A stretch of 64,000 nucleotides of DNA from positions 41,048 to 105,047 of the forward strand of contig JALNTX010000016.1 of NCBI GenBank assembly GCA_035726825.1, given 5' to 3'. Below, piece by piece: positions 8,548 through 17,012 of the stretch; the stretch's first letter is position 1; each line of letters begins with the position of its first letter. Source of the DNA: Pseudocitrobacter sp913778145. GTDB lineage: Bacteria > Pseudomonadota > Gammaproteobacteria > Enterobacterales > Enterobacteriaceae. The position numbers and the translations under genes were made by a program. The notes beneath the pieces are model-generated. The model was not told the DNA's origin, did no database searches, and was given only the letters and a program-made list of their open reading frames with translations.

Positions 8548-10311
8548 CTATTCATTCCTGCACTGTTCATGTAACGAGTTAAGCGTCACCTCGCGTGAAA
8601 CGTCACCTTCCGGATAAACACGGTCAACCATGGCAAACAGTGCGTCACAGGTTAAACCCGCACGGTGATAGGCGTTCACCAATACCGGGTTATCTTTCCC
8701 TGTAATGGCATTCACGATTTGCGATTCCGGCAACGGGGCCTTTTGTTTCTGGATCTGCTGCAATGCCGTCACTAAAACCTCCGGCGGCAGTGAATTCGGG
8801 CCATGAACAGTACGCAAAAGCAACTGGCGAAACGCTTCTCCGGAACCGGCGAGAATAGGTTCCCAGGGAATGATACTGGCATTCAGGATGCGCTGAATCA
8901 GAGAGGCATCCGCATGTTCAAACAGAATCTCCAGTAACGAATTGTTGCTGATAAGCGATCGTTCCAGTAGTTGCGGGTCCTGCGTCACCAATGCAATGAA
9001 CGCGTCATATTGCTCCAGTCGATACAAACCATAGGCACGATACAGCGGCGTGGTTGGCGCACGTCGCTGCCAGTAAGAAGCCAGGATGTTTTTATCCCAT
9101 TCCTTTAACGCCTCCAGATAAGCTTCTTCGGTTAAGAGTTCCGGCATCACACGCAGCAAAATGTCGCTCACGCCGACAAACGCTAAACGGCGCTTCTCGA
9201 CTATCTCCGGGAAACGCCCACCCGGAATAAATCTCAGTGGGTTTTGCTCACGAACAATTGCGCGGTTTTCCTTTGCCTGTGCGGAATCACCCTTTAGCGC
9301 TTCGCTAAAAATTCGCACTGCGGTTTGATTGCCATGGGAGAAAGCCGCAAAGAAAGGCGCTTCCAAACCGCAACATTCCTCGGCCAATTCAGGGTTTGAG
9401 AATTTAAAGGGAGAAGCTACACTACGGGTCAAAAAACGCAGCGTTTTTTCCGGTGTGCTGGGGTCTTTCGCCGCCTGAGACAGCAGTTTTTCCAGCGCGT
9501 CGCGATCGCTAATGTCCTGTAGTTCACTTAAATCGCCGCGCTTTGTTTGCTCCAGCAGGGCAATTCTGCTTTTTTCCTGCCACGCCGGAATGAAACCGCG
9601 CCATAAATCCGGTATCACTACCTGCGTACTCCCCAGAAACAGCAGATGACATAGTAGCCAGACCGGCCACGTTCGCTTCATCCAGAAGCCCAGAACAATT
9701 GCCGGGAACACGCCCACACAGAGATAGACCGGCACAGCAAGAATCAGCGCCAGCCAGGCGCCGCCCAGCAGGTCAAAATAATCCAGCGCGAACAATAACC
9801 CGCCCACGACCGCCCACTGAGGAAGCATCACCCACAGCAGAATCTGCCGACAGCGCCGGTAAAAGAAAGCCAGTATCAGCAGCAACGTTGAAACGTAGCT
9901 GTATAACCACGGCAAGGGGCCTAATTCCCAATACCAGCCCTCATCGCAATTCAATGCAGGCCACAAAACAGGATGAGAAACGGCTGTCAGCCCTAACATC
10001 ACGAGCAGCATAAACAGGTGACATAACGCCCCCGCATGTTTGCGACGTCCAACCACTAACCAACCCAGCATGCCCCCGGCGAGTAAGCAACCCGGCAGAA
10101 TTTCGCCCATGATGAGATCCCGGGCTTCATGTTTACCGTTGCTTATCAGAGACGTCGCCGCCAGGAGGATAAAAAGCAAGAGAATAGCCGCGAACTGCGG
10201 GAAGATGACCTGCAAGAAAAGCGTTTTGTAATGTGCCTTAAAGATAGCGGCGACGAGCGATATCAGAAAGAAAAGGCCGTAAACCCACAGCAATATCGGT
10301 AAAGAATCCAT
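8548..10311 (-). CDS. Paralogous membrane protein with duplicated four-helix module and soluble repeat domain
   Basis: 587 residues, first gene of the operon. The N-terminal ~235 residues hold eight membrane segments in two copies of the same module: PQ at 38-39 with His98, then PQ at 164-165 with His222 (spacing about 58-60). The C-terminal ~340 residues are homologous to the soluble part of the 472-residue protein, including the CCG at 313-315 and the PFFAAFSHGN segment. GAGG lies 7 bases before ATG 10311. The gene diverges from lemA across a 277-base AT-rich region. Topology suggests a cytoplasmic or periplasmic sensor/scaffold domain anchored in the inner membrane; this is inference only. 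Confidence 0.75.
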   Translation of the reverse strand: MDSLPILLWVYGLFFLISLVAAIFKAHYKTLFLQVIFPQFAAILLLFILLAATSLISNGKHEARDLIMGEILPGCLLAGGMLGWLVVGRRKHAGALCHLFMLLVMLGLTAVSHPVLWPALNCDEGWYWELGPLPWLYSYVSTLLLILAFFYRRCRQILLWVMLPQWAVVGGLLFALDYFDLLGGAWLALILAVPVYLCVGVFPAIVLGFWMKRTWPVWLLCHLLFLGSTQVVIPDLWRGFIPAWQEKSRIALLEQTKRGDLSELQDISDRDALEKLLSQAAKDPSTPEKTLRFLTRSVASPFKFSNPELAEECCGLEAPFFAAFSHGNQTAVRIFSEALKGDSAQAKENRAIVREQNPLRFIPGGRFPEIVEKRRLAFVGVSDILLRVMPELLTEEAYLEALKEWDKNILASYWQRRAPTTPLYRAYGLYRLEQYDAFIALVTQDPQLLERSLISNNSLLEILFEHADASLIQRILNASIIPWEPILAGSGEAFRQLLLRTVHGPNSLPPEVLVTALQQIQKQKAPLPESQIVNAITGKDNPVLVNAYHRAGLTCDALFAMVDRVYPEGDVSREVTLNSLHEQCRNE

Positions 10312-10588
10312 GTACTAACCTCAGAACGCAATCCTTGCTTTTGCTCTACGATAGCGCTTTTTTCTTTGTCTGGGCAGACGTGAAATACTGAATTATCGAT
10401 GTTTGCACCCTATAACTCACCTTTAAATAATTAATAACAATAATACAAAGTTATTTTATTTATCGAGTAAATACAAAAGAACACAATCCGCTTTAACCAT
10501 CACAAAATATGCGCCTCTCTCACAACTTATATTTACCCCTGCCTAAGTATTATTTATAGTAAAACCTTCACTATCAGAGGGATCGACA
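10312..10588. other. Divergent AT-rich intergenic region
   Basis: 277 bases between two divergent operons, clearly more AT-rich than either side. It holds the lemA-side promoter (listed separately); I found no convincing -35/-10 pair for the minus-strand operon. A shared regulator binding here would co-regulate both operons, but no operator is obvious. Confidence 0.5.
10532..10560 (+). promoter_or_regulatory. Putative sigma-70 promoter for lemA-htpX-like operon
   Basis: TTTACC at 10532-10537 (4/6 to TTGACA) and TATAGT at 10555-10560 (5/6 to TATAAT) are separated by exactly 17 bases, 28 bases before the lemA ATG. The leader would be about 20 bases. Confidence 0.6.
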
Positions 10589-11140
10589 ATGTTTTTTCTT
10601 ATCGCGTTTGCCGTCATTATTATTCTCGTCATTCTCTATATTGGAACGTATAACGCATTTATTAAAAACCGTAACCGCGTTGAGGAGACGTGGGCACAAA
10701 TCGACGTGCAACTTAAAAGACGCTGCGATTTGATTCCTAATCTGGTTGAAACGGTAAAGGGCTTCGCGCGTCATGAGCAAGATACGCTGGAAAAGGTTAT
10801 CGCCGCGCGTAACAGCATCATTGCTGCCGGAAACAGTCCACAGCAACAGCTTGAGGCTAACAATCAACTGACCGGTGCGCTGCGTTCCGTTTTTGCGCTT
10901 AGCGAAAGCTACCCGGAACTCAAAGCAAATGACTCTTTTGTCGAGTTACAGCATGAGCTTTCCACCACGGAAAATAAAGTCGCGTATTCACGTCAATTAT
11001 ATAATTCAACGGTCATGAACTGGAATAACCGCGTGGAGTCCTTTCCGTCTAATATTATTGCTAACCTTCATCATTTCAAGAAACAAGAGATGCTCAGCAT
11101 TGCTGATACTGAACGCGAAACGCCCAGCGTTAAGTTTTAA
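10589..11140 (+). CDS. lemA: LemA family protein
   Basis: 183 residues: one N-terminal membrane helix (about 2-22) followed by a long helical-bundle domain with the family hallmarks N-R-V-E-x-x-W-A-x-I-D-V-Q-L-K-R-R-x-D-L-I-P-N-L-V (about residues 29-53) and a V-A-Y-x-R-Q-x-Y-N segment (about 138-147). LemA proteins are membrane-tethered and of uncertain biochemical role, often encoded next to HtpX-type proteases or TPM-domain proteins. The next gene, 18 bases downstream, is exactly such a protease, so the two form an operon. E. coli K-12 has no equivalent pair here. The C-terminus extends slightly past the canonical domain. Confidence 0.9.
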   Translation: MFFLIAFAVIIILVILYIGTYNAFIKNRNRVEETWAQIDVQLKRRCDLIPNLVETVKGFARHEQDTLEKVIAARNSIIAAGNSPQQQLEANNQLTGALRSVFALSESYPELKANDSFVELQHELSTTENKVAYSRQLYNSTVMNWNNRVESFPSNIIANLHHFKKQEMLSIADTERETPSVKF

Positions 11141-11158
11141 TCCGCAAGGAATGCACGA

Positions 11159-12061
11159 ATGTTATTTGAAGAAATTGCTCACAATAAACGCAATACATTT
11201 TTGTTAGTGATTATTTTCTTTCTTTTGCTGGTTGAAGTTGGCGCAGCAATGGGTTTTCTATTGCTCAATAATATCTTCTATGGAGTTGGCGCCGCGGTGG
11301 TCATTAGCATTTTGTACATCTTGATTATGATCTATCAGGGGTCTGCGGTTGTCATGTGGATGAACGGCGGGAAAGAGATCACCGACCGTGAACAGGCGCA
11401 TGTCCTGTTTGAAACTGTGGAAGATATGGCTAACGTGGCGGGCGTTCCGGTGCCGCGAATTTTTATTATCGACGATGCTTCGCCTAACGCTTTTGCTACC
11501 GGAACGTCACCAGAGAAAGCTGCTGTAGCGGTAACACGTGGGCTTCTGGAAAGCCTGGAGCGTTATGAACTCGAAGGGGTCATTGCCCATGAAATGGCGC
11601 ACGTACGTAATTACGATATCCGCCTCGCGACCATCGCTGTCGCGTTGGTGTCTGCCATTACGTTAATGAGCTCGCTGGGCAAACAAAGCCTGTTTTTTGG
11701 CGGAGGTAAAAACCGTAAAAGTTCCAGCAGTAAAAGCGGCGGCGGCAGCATGGTGCTCTATATCGCCGCTTTTGTCTTCCTGCTATTGGCGCCGGTCGTT
11801 GCAACCATCGTGCGTCTGACACTTTCGCGAAATCGCGAATTTCTGGCGGACGCAACGGCGGTTGAGCTGACGCGCAACCCGGAGGGATTAATCGCGGCAC
11901 TGGAAAAAATTAGCGGGAGAGCGGAAATGATTGAGCGAGTCGATAGCGCCAGCCAGTCTCTTTGGTTCTCATCACCGCTGAAAGCCGATCGCGGAAAAAC
12001 GGGGATGTTTGACACGCATCCTTCTATTGATGCCAGGATTGAACGTCTGAAAGCCATGTAA
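11159..12061 (+). CDS. HtpX-like M48 membrane zinc metalloprotease
   Basis: 300 residues. Two membrane segments (about 13-35 and 40-62) precede a zincin domain with HEMAH at residues 144-148 (zinc ligands H144 and H148, catalytic E145) and the downstream glutamate ligand E227 in NREFLADA. Two further hydrophobic stretches (about 154-174 and 198-219) flank a Gly/Ser/Lys-rich loop at 181-197. HtpX-type enzymes cleave damaged membrane proteins with the active site facing the cytoplasm. This is not the canonical HtpX gene context but the LemA-linked type. AAGGA precedes ATG 11159. It probably acts with LemA; a link to the divergent membrane operon is inference. Confidence 0.9.
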   Translation: MLFEEIAHNKRNTFLLVIIFFLLLVEVGAAMGFLLLNNIFYGVGAAVVISILYILIMIYQGSAVVMWMNGGKEITDREQAHVLFETVEDMANVAGVPVPRIFIIDDASPNAFATGTSPEKAAVAVTRGLLESLERYELEGVIAHEMAHVRNYDIRLATIAVALVSAITLMSSLGKQSLFFGGGKNRKSSSSKSGGGSMVLYIAAFVFLLLAPVVATIVRLTLSRNREFLADATAVELTRNPEGLIAALEKISGRAEMIERVDSASQSLWFSSPLKADRGKTGMFDTHPSIDARIERLKAM

Positions 12062-12068
12062 TACAACC

Positions 12069-12089
12069 GCGCCGGGCATTGCCCGGCGC
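12069..12089. terminator. GC-rich hairpin between convergent htpX-like gene and ftsP
   Basis: A perfect 9-bp stem (GCGCCGGGC / GCCCGGCGC) with a 3-base loop lies between two converging stops. No T run on either strand, so it may be a REP-like remnant or a factor-dependent stop. Confidence 0.45.
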
Positions 12090-12108
12090 TGGTTCTCTGC
12101 ATCCCGCG

Positions 12109-13521
12109 TTACGGTGCTGGGTTCACCAGAATTTGCCCAATCGAGCCGCGATCGGCCAGTTCCAGCGTTTGGCTGGAATACTGGAACGGGAAGTGCGGCC
12201 AGGACGGCTGGTTGTAATAAACCAGAAGTTCCACCTGCCCATCTACCCACACGGTATCTTTCCAGCCCCTGTCTTCCGGGAACGGCATTGCGCCATTAAC
12301 GTTGCGGATCAGGAACATCACGCCTTCGATATGGAACGACTGCGGCTCATCCGCGCGTACCGTCCAGCGCTCCCAGGTTCCCTGCTGCGCGGTGATATCA
12401 ATACGCTGCGGGTCCCATAGCTGGCCGTTGATGCCAGGATCGTCGCCCAGCACGATATCGCGGCTGCGCAGCGGCGTGCCGGTCATGATCTCGGTCGAGA
12501 GCAGGCGCATCGGCAGGTTATCCGTCACCAGCGGCAGCAGACCGGTGGGTTTCAGAGTGAGCACCAGCGTGGAGATCAAAATGCTCGACGGTTCAAAGAA
12601 ACCGCGCAGGCGGTCCATGATGCTTGCCGCTTCACCACAGGTGATAGAGACTTCATCGCCGTTGGTCATATCGACCAGAATTTCACGACGTTCGCCCGGC
12701 GCGAGCGAAAGCTGCTTGACCGAAACAGGCGCAGGCAGGAAGCCCTGATCGCCGGAGATTACGTGCAGCGCGCGGCCATCGCTCATCTGTAATTGATAAC
12801 GACGCGAATTCGATGCGTTCAGCAGGCGCAGTCGCACCCAGCCACGAGAGACTTCGACATACGGGCTTTGCGCGCCGTTCACCAGCAGCGTGTCGCCGAC
12901 GAAGCCACCGCTGCCCGGTTCGCTGTACTCCGGCGTGCCGAAGTTATCCAGGCGCTTGTCCTGAATGATTACCGGGAAGTCGTCCACGCCGTAGTGGTTT
13001 GGAATGGGTAAAGACTTACTCACTTCATCTTCCACCAGCCACATCCCGGCCAGCCCGTTGTAGACCTGCTGAGCCATGTGGTTCGGCGTATTGGCCTGAT
13101 ACCAGAGCGTGGCGGCGGACTGGCGAATCGGCAGCACCGGCGCCCAGTCGGCATTTGGCGACATCATGCGCGCCGCCCCGCCAATCAGCGGGCCAGGAAC
13201 CTGAAGGCCGCGCACGGTCATGGCGACGTTTTCCGTCAGGCGGTTGCTGTAAATCAGTTTGACGTCATCACCGTTCCACACGCGAATGGTCGGCCCGAGG
13301 TAGCGACCATTGATGCCCCAGACGGGTGCGCGCGTCCCCTGAGAAAAGGACCAGTGTGAACGTTGTAAGGTAAGGAAGAGAGGCTGCCCGCGCCGCGATT
13401 CCACCAGTGGCGGTATCGGCAGTTCAGGCTGTTTCCCTGCGGCATTTGCCCTCAGCGGCACTGCCCCTGCGCAGAACGCAACGCCCGATGCCTGAATAAA
13501 CTGACGCCGACTGAGTGACAT
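12109..13521 (-). CDS. ftsP: Cell division protein FtsP (SufI), multicopper-oxidase fold
   Basis: 470 residues, same as E. coli SufI. The N-terminus MSLSRRQFIQASG is a twin-arginine signal, so the folded protein is exported to the periplasm, where it stabilises the divisome under stress. Three cupredoxin domains are present but, as known for the family, the copper-binding residues of true oxidases are lacking. I chose ATG 13521; an ATG 8 codons upstream exists but would put residues before the Tat motif that E. coli lacks. Gene order ftsP-plsC-parC on one strand matches E. coli. Confidence 0.96.
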   Translation of the reverse strand: MSLSRRQFIQASGVAFCAGAVPLRANAAGKQPELPIPPLVESRRGQPLFLTLQRSHWSFSQGTRAPVWGINGRYLGPTIRVWNGDDVKLIYSNRLTENVAMTVRGLQVPGPLIGGAARMMSPNADWAPVLPIRQSAATLWYQANTPNHMAQQVYNGLAGMWLVEDEVSKSLPIPNHYGVDDFPVIIQDKRLDNFGTPEYSEPGSGGFVGDTLLVNGAQSPYVEVSRGWVRLRLLNASNSRRYQLQMSDGRALHVISGDQGFLPAPVSVKQLSLAPGERREILVDMTNGDEVSITCGEAASIMDRLRGFFEPSSILISTLVLTLKPTGLLPLVTDNLPMRLLSTEIMTGTPLRSRDIVLGDDPGINGQLWDPQRIDITAQQGTWERWTVRADEPQSFHIEGVMFLIRNVNGAMPFPEDRGWKDTVWVDGQVELLVYYNQPSWPHFPFQYSSQTLELADRGSIGQILVNPAP

Positions 13522-13638
13522 ATAAACTCCATGAAAACGGTTCAATCAAAAAAGGGAATTCGTTTCCCGTAAGCCAGCACCGCGTTTTATGTTTACCGCC
13601 GTGCATTCCGCCCGGCGGCGAGTGAGCCTGACCCGGTT

Positions 13639-14376
13639 TTATAGTTTTCCGTCAGACTCGCGCTGAGCGACTTCTTTATCCAGTTCTTCTATCTTCGCCT
13701 GCATGACATCACGGCAGTGTTTGGAGAGGTCGCGAACCTGATCTTTACTCCATTTGCTGGTATCGATCGGCGGCAGCATTTCAACAATCACCAGCCCGTT
13801 GTTCAGGCGGTTGAGGTTAATCTTATCCGATGTATTGGAAACGCACACGGGAATAATCGGTACTCCCGCCGCAATAGCGGCGTGAAACGCGCCGGTTTTA
13901 AACGGCAACAGGCCGCGCCCGCGGCTTCGCGTACCTTCCGGGAACATCCAGAAGGAGATTTTGCGGTTTTTAAAGTGTTTCACCACTTCGGCGATAGTGC
14001 TGTGCGCTTTCGCACGATTGTTTCGATCAATCAGCAGGTTACCGGTCAGCCAGTAGAGCTGCCCAAAGAAGGGGATCCACACCAGGCTCTTTTTTCCTAC
14101 GGTGACGGTCGGCGGCTGAACAATATTTGCCGCGGTAACCATATCGTAGTTGTTCTGGTGGTTCGCAATGTAAATAGCATTGCCGTAGCTTGCGGCATCC
14201 GCAGGCAGGCGGGTTTCAACTTTCAGGCCAAACAGCGGGGCCATGCGGCCAAACATATGGCCGAAGGTGGCAACATGCTTCGGATTACGCGGACTAAACA
14301 AGCAATAGATACAGCCAAACACGCATACCAGGATGCAGTAAATGACCACGATAATGACACGAAAAATAAATAGCAT
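13639..14376 (-). CDS. plsC: 1-acyl-sn-glycerol-3-phosphate acyltransferase
   Basis: Inner-membrane enzyme that adds the second acyl chain to lysophosphatidic acid, giving phosphatidic acid. 245 residues, E. coli length. The catalytic H-x4-D is H73-x4-D78 (in NHQNNYD) and the substrate-binding FPEGTRS motif follows about 70 residues later. An N-terminal membrane helix spans about 4-27. ATG 14376 is chosen by alignment; the frame stays open about 50 codons upstream, into the palindromic region, without similarity. Confidence 0.96.
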   Translation of the reverse strand: MLFIFRVIIVVIYCILVCVFGCIYCLFSPRNPKHVATFGHMFGRMAPLFGLKVETRLPADAASYGNAIYIANHQNNYDMVTAANIVQPPTVTVGKKSLVWIPFFGQLYWLTGNLLIDRNNRAKAHSTIAEVVKHFKNRKISFWMFPEGTRSRGRGLLPFKTGAFHAAIAAGVPIIPVCVSNTSDKINLNRLNNGLVIVEMLPPIDTSKWSKDQVRDLSKHCRDVMQAKIEELDKEVAQRESDGKL

Positions 14377-14517
14377 AGCTACCTCTGAAGCCTGACCGCT
14401 TAGAGTTATATATTGGTCAGGATTTGTGACTCGCAAACCCTCGTAAGGGCTATTCTTAATCGCAACGGCGTAATTAACAACGTTTTTACAGGAAAATGTG
14501 TGCGTTGTCGCCTTTAG

Positions 14518-14632
14518 CCCCCTCACCCTAACCCTCTCCCCAAAGGGGAGAGGGGATCGCCCGAGTGCGGTGTTAACCCTTGCACTGGTTTTCCACCCTC
14601 TCCCCTTTGGGGAGAGGGCCGGGGTGAGGGGT
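14518..14632. repeat. Inverted pair of palindromic elements (fold-back unit)
   Basis: Two ~36-base elements face each other: 14518-14553 and 14596-14631. Each contains its own palindrome (CCCTCTCCCC, short AAA/TTT centre, GGGGAGAGGG), and the outer arms CCCCTCACCC also match in inverted orientation. The whole segment can fold as two small hairpins or one long stem around a ~42-base spacer. This GC-rich repeat type is scattered through enterobacterial genomes. It sits between the parC stop and plsC start, so it is transcribed from parC. Confidence 0.8.
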
Positions 14633-14638
14633 CAAGCT

Positions 14639-16897
14639 TTACTCCTCGCTCTCCCCCGCGCTCTTGCGCAGCGGAGAGTCGATATCGATACGGTCGATTT
14701 TCTGCAACCCACGCATCAGCGTACCGCGACGGCCACGTTCGCCCGTCACTTTCTGCAGTTCTTCCGGGCGCAGTTTGATTTTACGTTTCCCGACGTGCAC
14801 GGTCAGCGTGGTCTGCGGTGGCAGCAGGTAAAGGTGCACCAGACTATCTTCCCCTTTCGCCGCTTCCGCCGACGGGATGTTGATAATCTTGTTGCCCTTA
14901 CCTTTCGACAACTGAGGCAGGTCGCTTACCGGGAACATCAGCATGCGTCCGGCGCTGGTGATCGCCAGCAGCATGTCAGACTCATCTTCCACCACCACCG
15001 GCGGCAGGACGTGCGCGTTTTCCGGCAGTGAGATCATCGCTTTACCCGCGCGGTTACGCGCAACGAGATCGTTGAACGTACACAGGAAGCCGTAGCCTGC
15101 GTCAGACGCCATCAGTAGTTTCTGATCGTCGCTTTCCATCAGCATATGCTCAACGGTCGCACCCGGCGGCAGCGTCAGCTTACCGGTCAACGGTTCGCCC
15201 TGACCGCGCGCCGACGGCAGCGTGATAGGGTCGATGGCGTAGCTGCGTCCGGTCGTATCCACAAATACCACCGGCTGATTACTCTTACCTTTCACCGACG
15301 CTTTCCAGCTATCGCCCGCCTTATAACTTAGCCCTTGCGCGTCGATGTCATGACCTTTAGCGCTACGCACCCAGCCCATCTGTGACAGCACAATGGTCAC
15401 CGGCTCAGACGGCAGCATGTCATGCTCGCTCATCGCCTTCGCTTCATCACGTTCGTGCAGCGGAGAACGACGATCGTCGCCAAAGGTATCAGCATCCGCC
15501 TGCAGCTCTTTCTTCAGCAGGTTATTCATTTTGCGCTCGGAGGCGAGAATCGCCTGCAGCTGATCGCGCTCTTTCGCCAGATCGTTTTGCTCACCGCGAA
15601 TCTTCACTTCTTCGAGCTTCGCGAGGTGGCGCAGTTTCAGCTCGAGGATAGCTTCCGCCTGCGTTTCGCTAATGCCGAAGCGCGACATCAACGCCGGTTT
15701 TGGCTCATCTTCGGTGCGAATGATCTCAATAACTTCGTCGATGTTGAGAAACGCCACCAGCAAACCTTCAAGGATATGCAGGCGCTTGAGCACTTTCTCC
15801 AGACGATAGTTCAGACGACGACGCACGGTATCACGACGGAACGCCAGCCATTCGGTAAGGATCTCCAGCAGGTTTTTCACCGCCGGGCGACCATCCAGAC
15901 CGATCATGTTCAGGTTAATACGATAGCTTTTTTCCAGGTCCGTGGTGGCGAAGAGGTGATTCATCACCGGCTCCATATCCACACGGTTGGAACGCGGCAC
16001 AATCACCAGACGCGTCGGGTTTTCGTGGTCCGACTCATCGCGCAGGTCATCAACCATCGGCAGCTTTTTGTTGCGCATCTGGGCAGCGATTTGCTCCAGC
16101 ACTTTCGCGCCGGAAACCTGATGCGGCAGCGCAGTGATCACCACCGCGCCATCTTCTTTATTCCAGACCGCGCGCATACGCACAGAGCCGCGCCCGTTCT
16201 GGTAAATTTTGCGAATTTCCGCGCGGGAGGTGATGATTTCCGCTTCGGTCGGATAGTCCGGCCCCTGCACGATATCAAGCACTTCATCCAGGGTGGTTTT
16301 CGGCTGTTCAATCAGTTTGATGGCGGCGTTAGCGACTTCGCGCAGGTTGTGCGGCGGAATATCCGTCGCCATACCCACCGCGATGCCGGTGGTGCCGTTC
16401 AGCAGAATATTCGGCAAACGCGCAGGCAGCATTTTCGGCTCCTGCATCGTACCGTCAAAGTTCGGTACCCAGTCCGCCGTGCCTTGTCCCAGTTCACCCA
16501 GCAGCAGCTCGGCATACTTCGACAGACGCGATTCGGTATAACGCATTGCCGCGAACGATTTCGGATCGTCCGGCGCCCCCCAGTTCCCCTGACCGTCGAC
16601 CAGCGGGTAACGATAAGAGAATGGCTGCGCCATCAGCACCATCGCTTCATAACAGGCGCTGTCGCCGTGCGGGTGATATTTACCTAACACGTCACCGACG
16701 GTACGCGCGGATTTTTTAAATTTGGCGCTGGCGTTCAGTCCCAGTTCAGACATCGCATAGACGATGCGACGCTGCACCGGCTTCAGACCATCACCAATAA
16801 ACGGCAACGCGCGGTCCATGATGACGTACATGGAGTAGTTTAAGTAGGCGTTTTCCGTGAATTCATGTAGCGCAAGGCGCTCTGCCATATCGCTCAT
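14639..16897 (-). CDS. parC: DNA topoisomerase IV subunit A
   Basis: 752 residues, E. coli length. ParC is the breakage-reunion subunit of topoisomerase IV, which decatenates daughter chromosomes with ParE (encoded at 27754-29649). The active-site tyrosine is Y120 (in AAMRYTE). The quinolone-resistance region reads HPHGDSACYE with S80 and E84, i.e. wild type at the two positions most often mutated. The C-terminal beta-pinwheel ends in an acidic tail. ATG 16897 (MSDMAERLAL) is chosen over an ATG 15 codons upstream by similarity. ygiS and mqsRA, which neighbour parC in E. coli, are missing. Confidence 0.98.
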   Translation of the reverse strand: MSDMAERLALHEFTENAYLNYSMYVIMDRALPFIGDGLKPVQRRIVYAMSELGLNASAKFKKSARTVGDVLGKYHPHGDSACYEAMVLMAQPFSYRYPLVDGQGNWGAPDDPKSFAAMRYTESRLSKYAELLLGELGQGTADWVPNFDGTMQEPKMLPARLPNILLNGTTGIAVGMATDIPPHNLREVANAAIKLIEQPKTTLDEVLDIVQGPDYPTEAEIITSRAEIRKIYQNGRGSVRMRAVWNKEDGAVVITALPHQVSGAKVLEQIAAQMRNKKLPMVDDLRDESDHENPTRLVIVPRSNRVDMEPVMNHLFATTDLEKSYRINLNMIGLDGRPAVKNLLEILTEWLAFRRDTVRRRLNYRLEKVLKRLHILEGLLVAFLNIDEVIEIIRTEDEPKPALMSRFGISETQAEAILELKLRHLAKLEEVKIRGEQNDLAKERDQLQAILASERKMNNLLKKELQADADTFGDDRRSPLHERDEAKAMSEHDMLPSEPVTIVLSQMGWVRSAKGHDIDAQGLSYKAGDSWKASVKGKSNQPVVFVDTTGRSYAIDPITLPSARGQGEPLTGKLTLPPGATVEHMLMESDDQKLLMASDAGYGFLCTFNDLVARNRAGKAMISLPENAHVLPPVVVEDESDMLLAITSAGRMLMFPVSDLPQLSKGKGNKIINIPSAEAAKGEDSLVHLYLLPPQTTLTVHVGKRKIKLRPEELQKVTGERGRRGTLMRGLQKIDRIDIDSPLRKSAGESEE

Positions 16898-16962
16898 TAA
16901 TGGGGGTTCCTCAAATCTGCATGCTGACCGTTCGGACGGCAATATTGCCGCAGATAATACCC

Positions 16963-16995
16963 TATCTCACGGGCTGAGTCACAAGTCCGTGAGAT
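16963..16995 (-). terminator. Stem-loop between ygiV and parC
   Basis: A perfect 10-bp stem (TATCTCACGG / CCGTGAGATA) with a 13-base loop lies 18 bases after the ygiV stop on the minus strand. No T run; possible attenuator between ygiV and parC. Confidence 0.4.
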
Positions 16996-17012
16996 ATGAC
17001 GAGGAAGGCGGT

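Noticed and set aside
15422..16687. 421-codon open frame opposite parC
   Set aside because: Antisense shadow of parC with no start context and no similarity to a known family.
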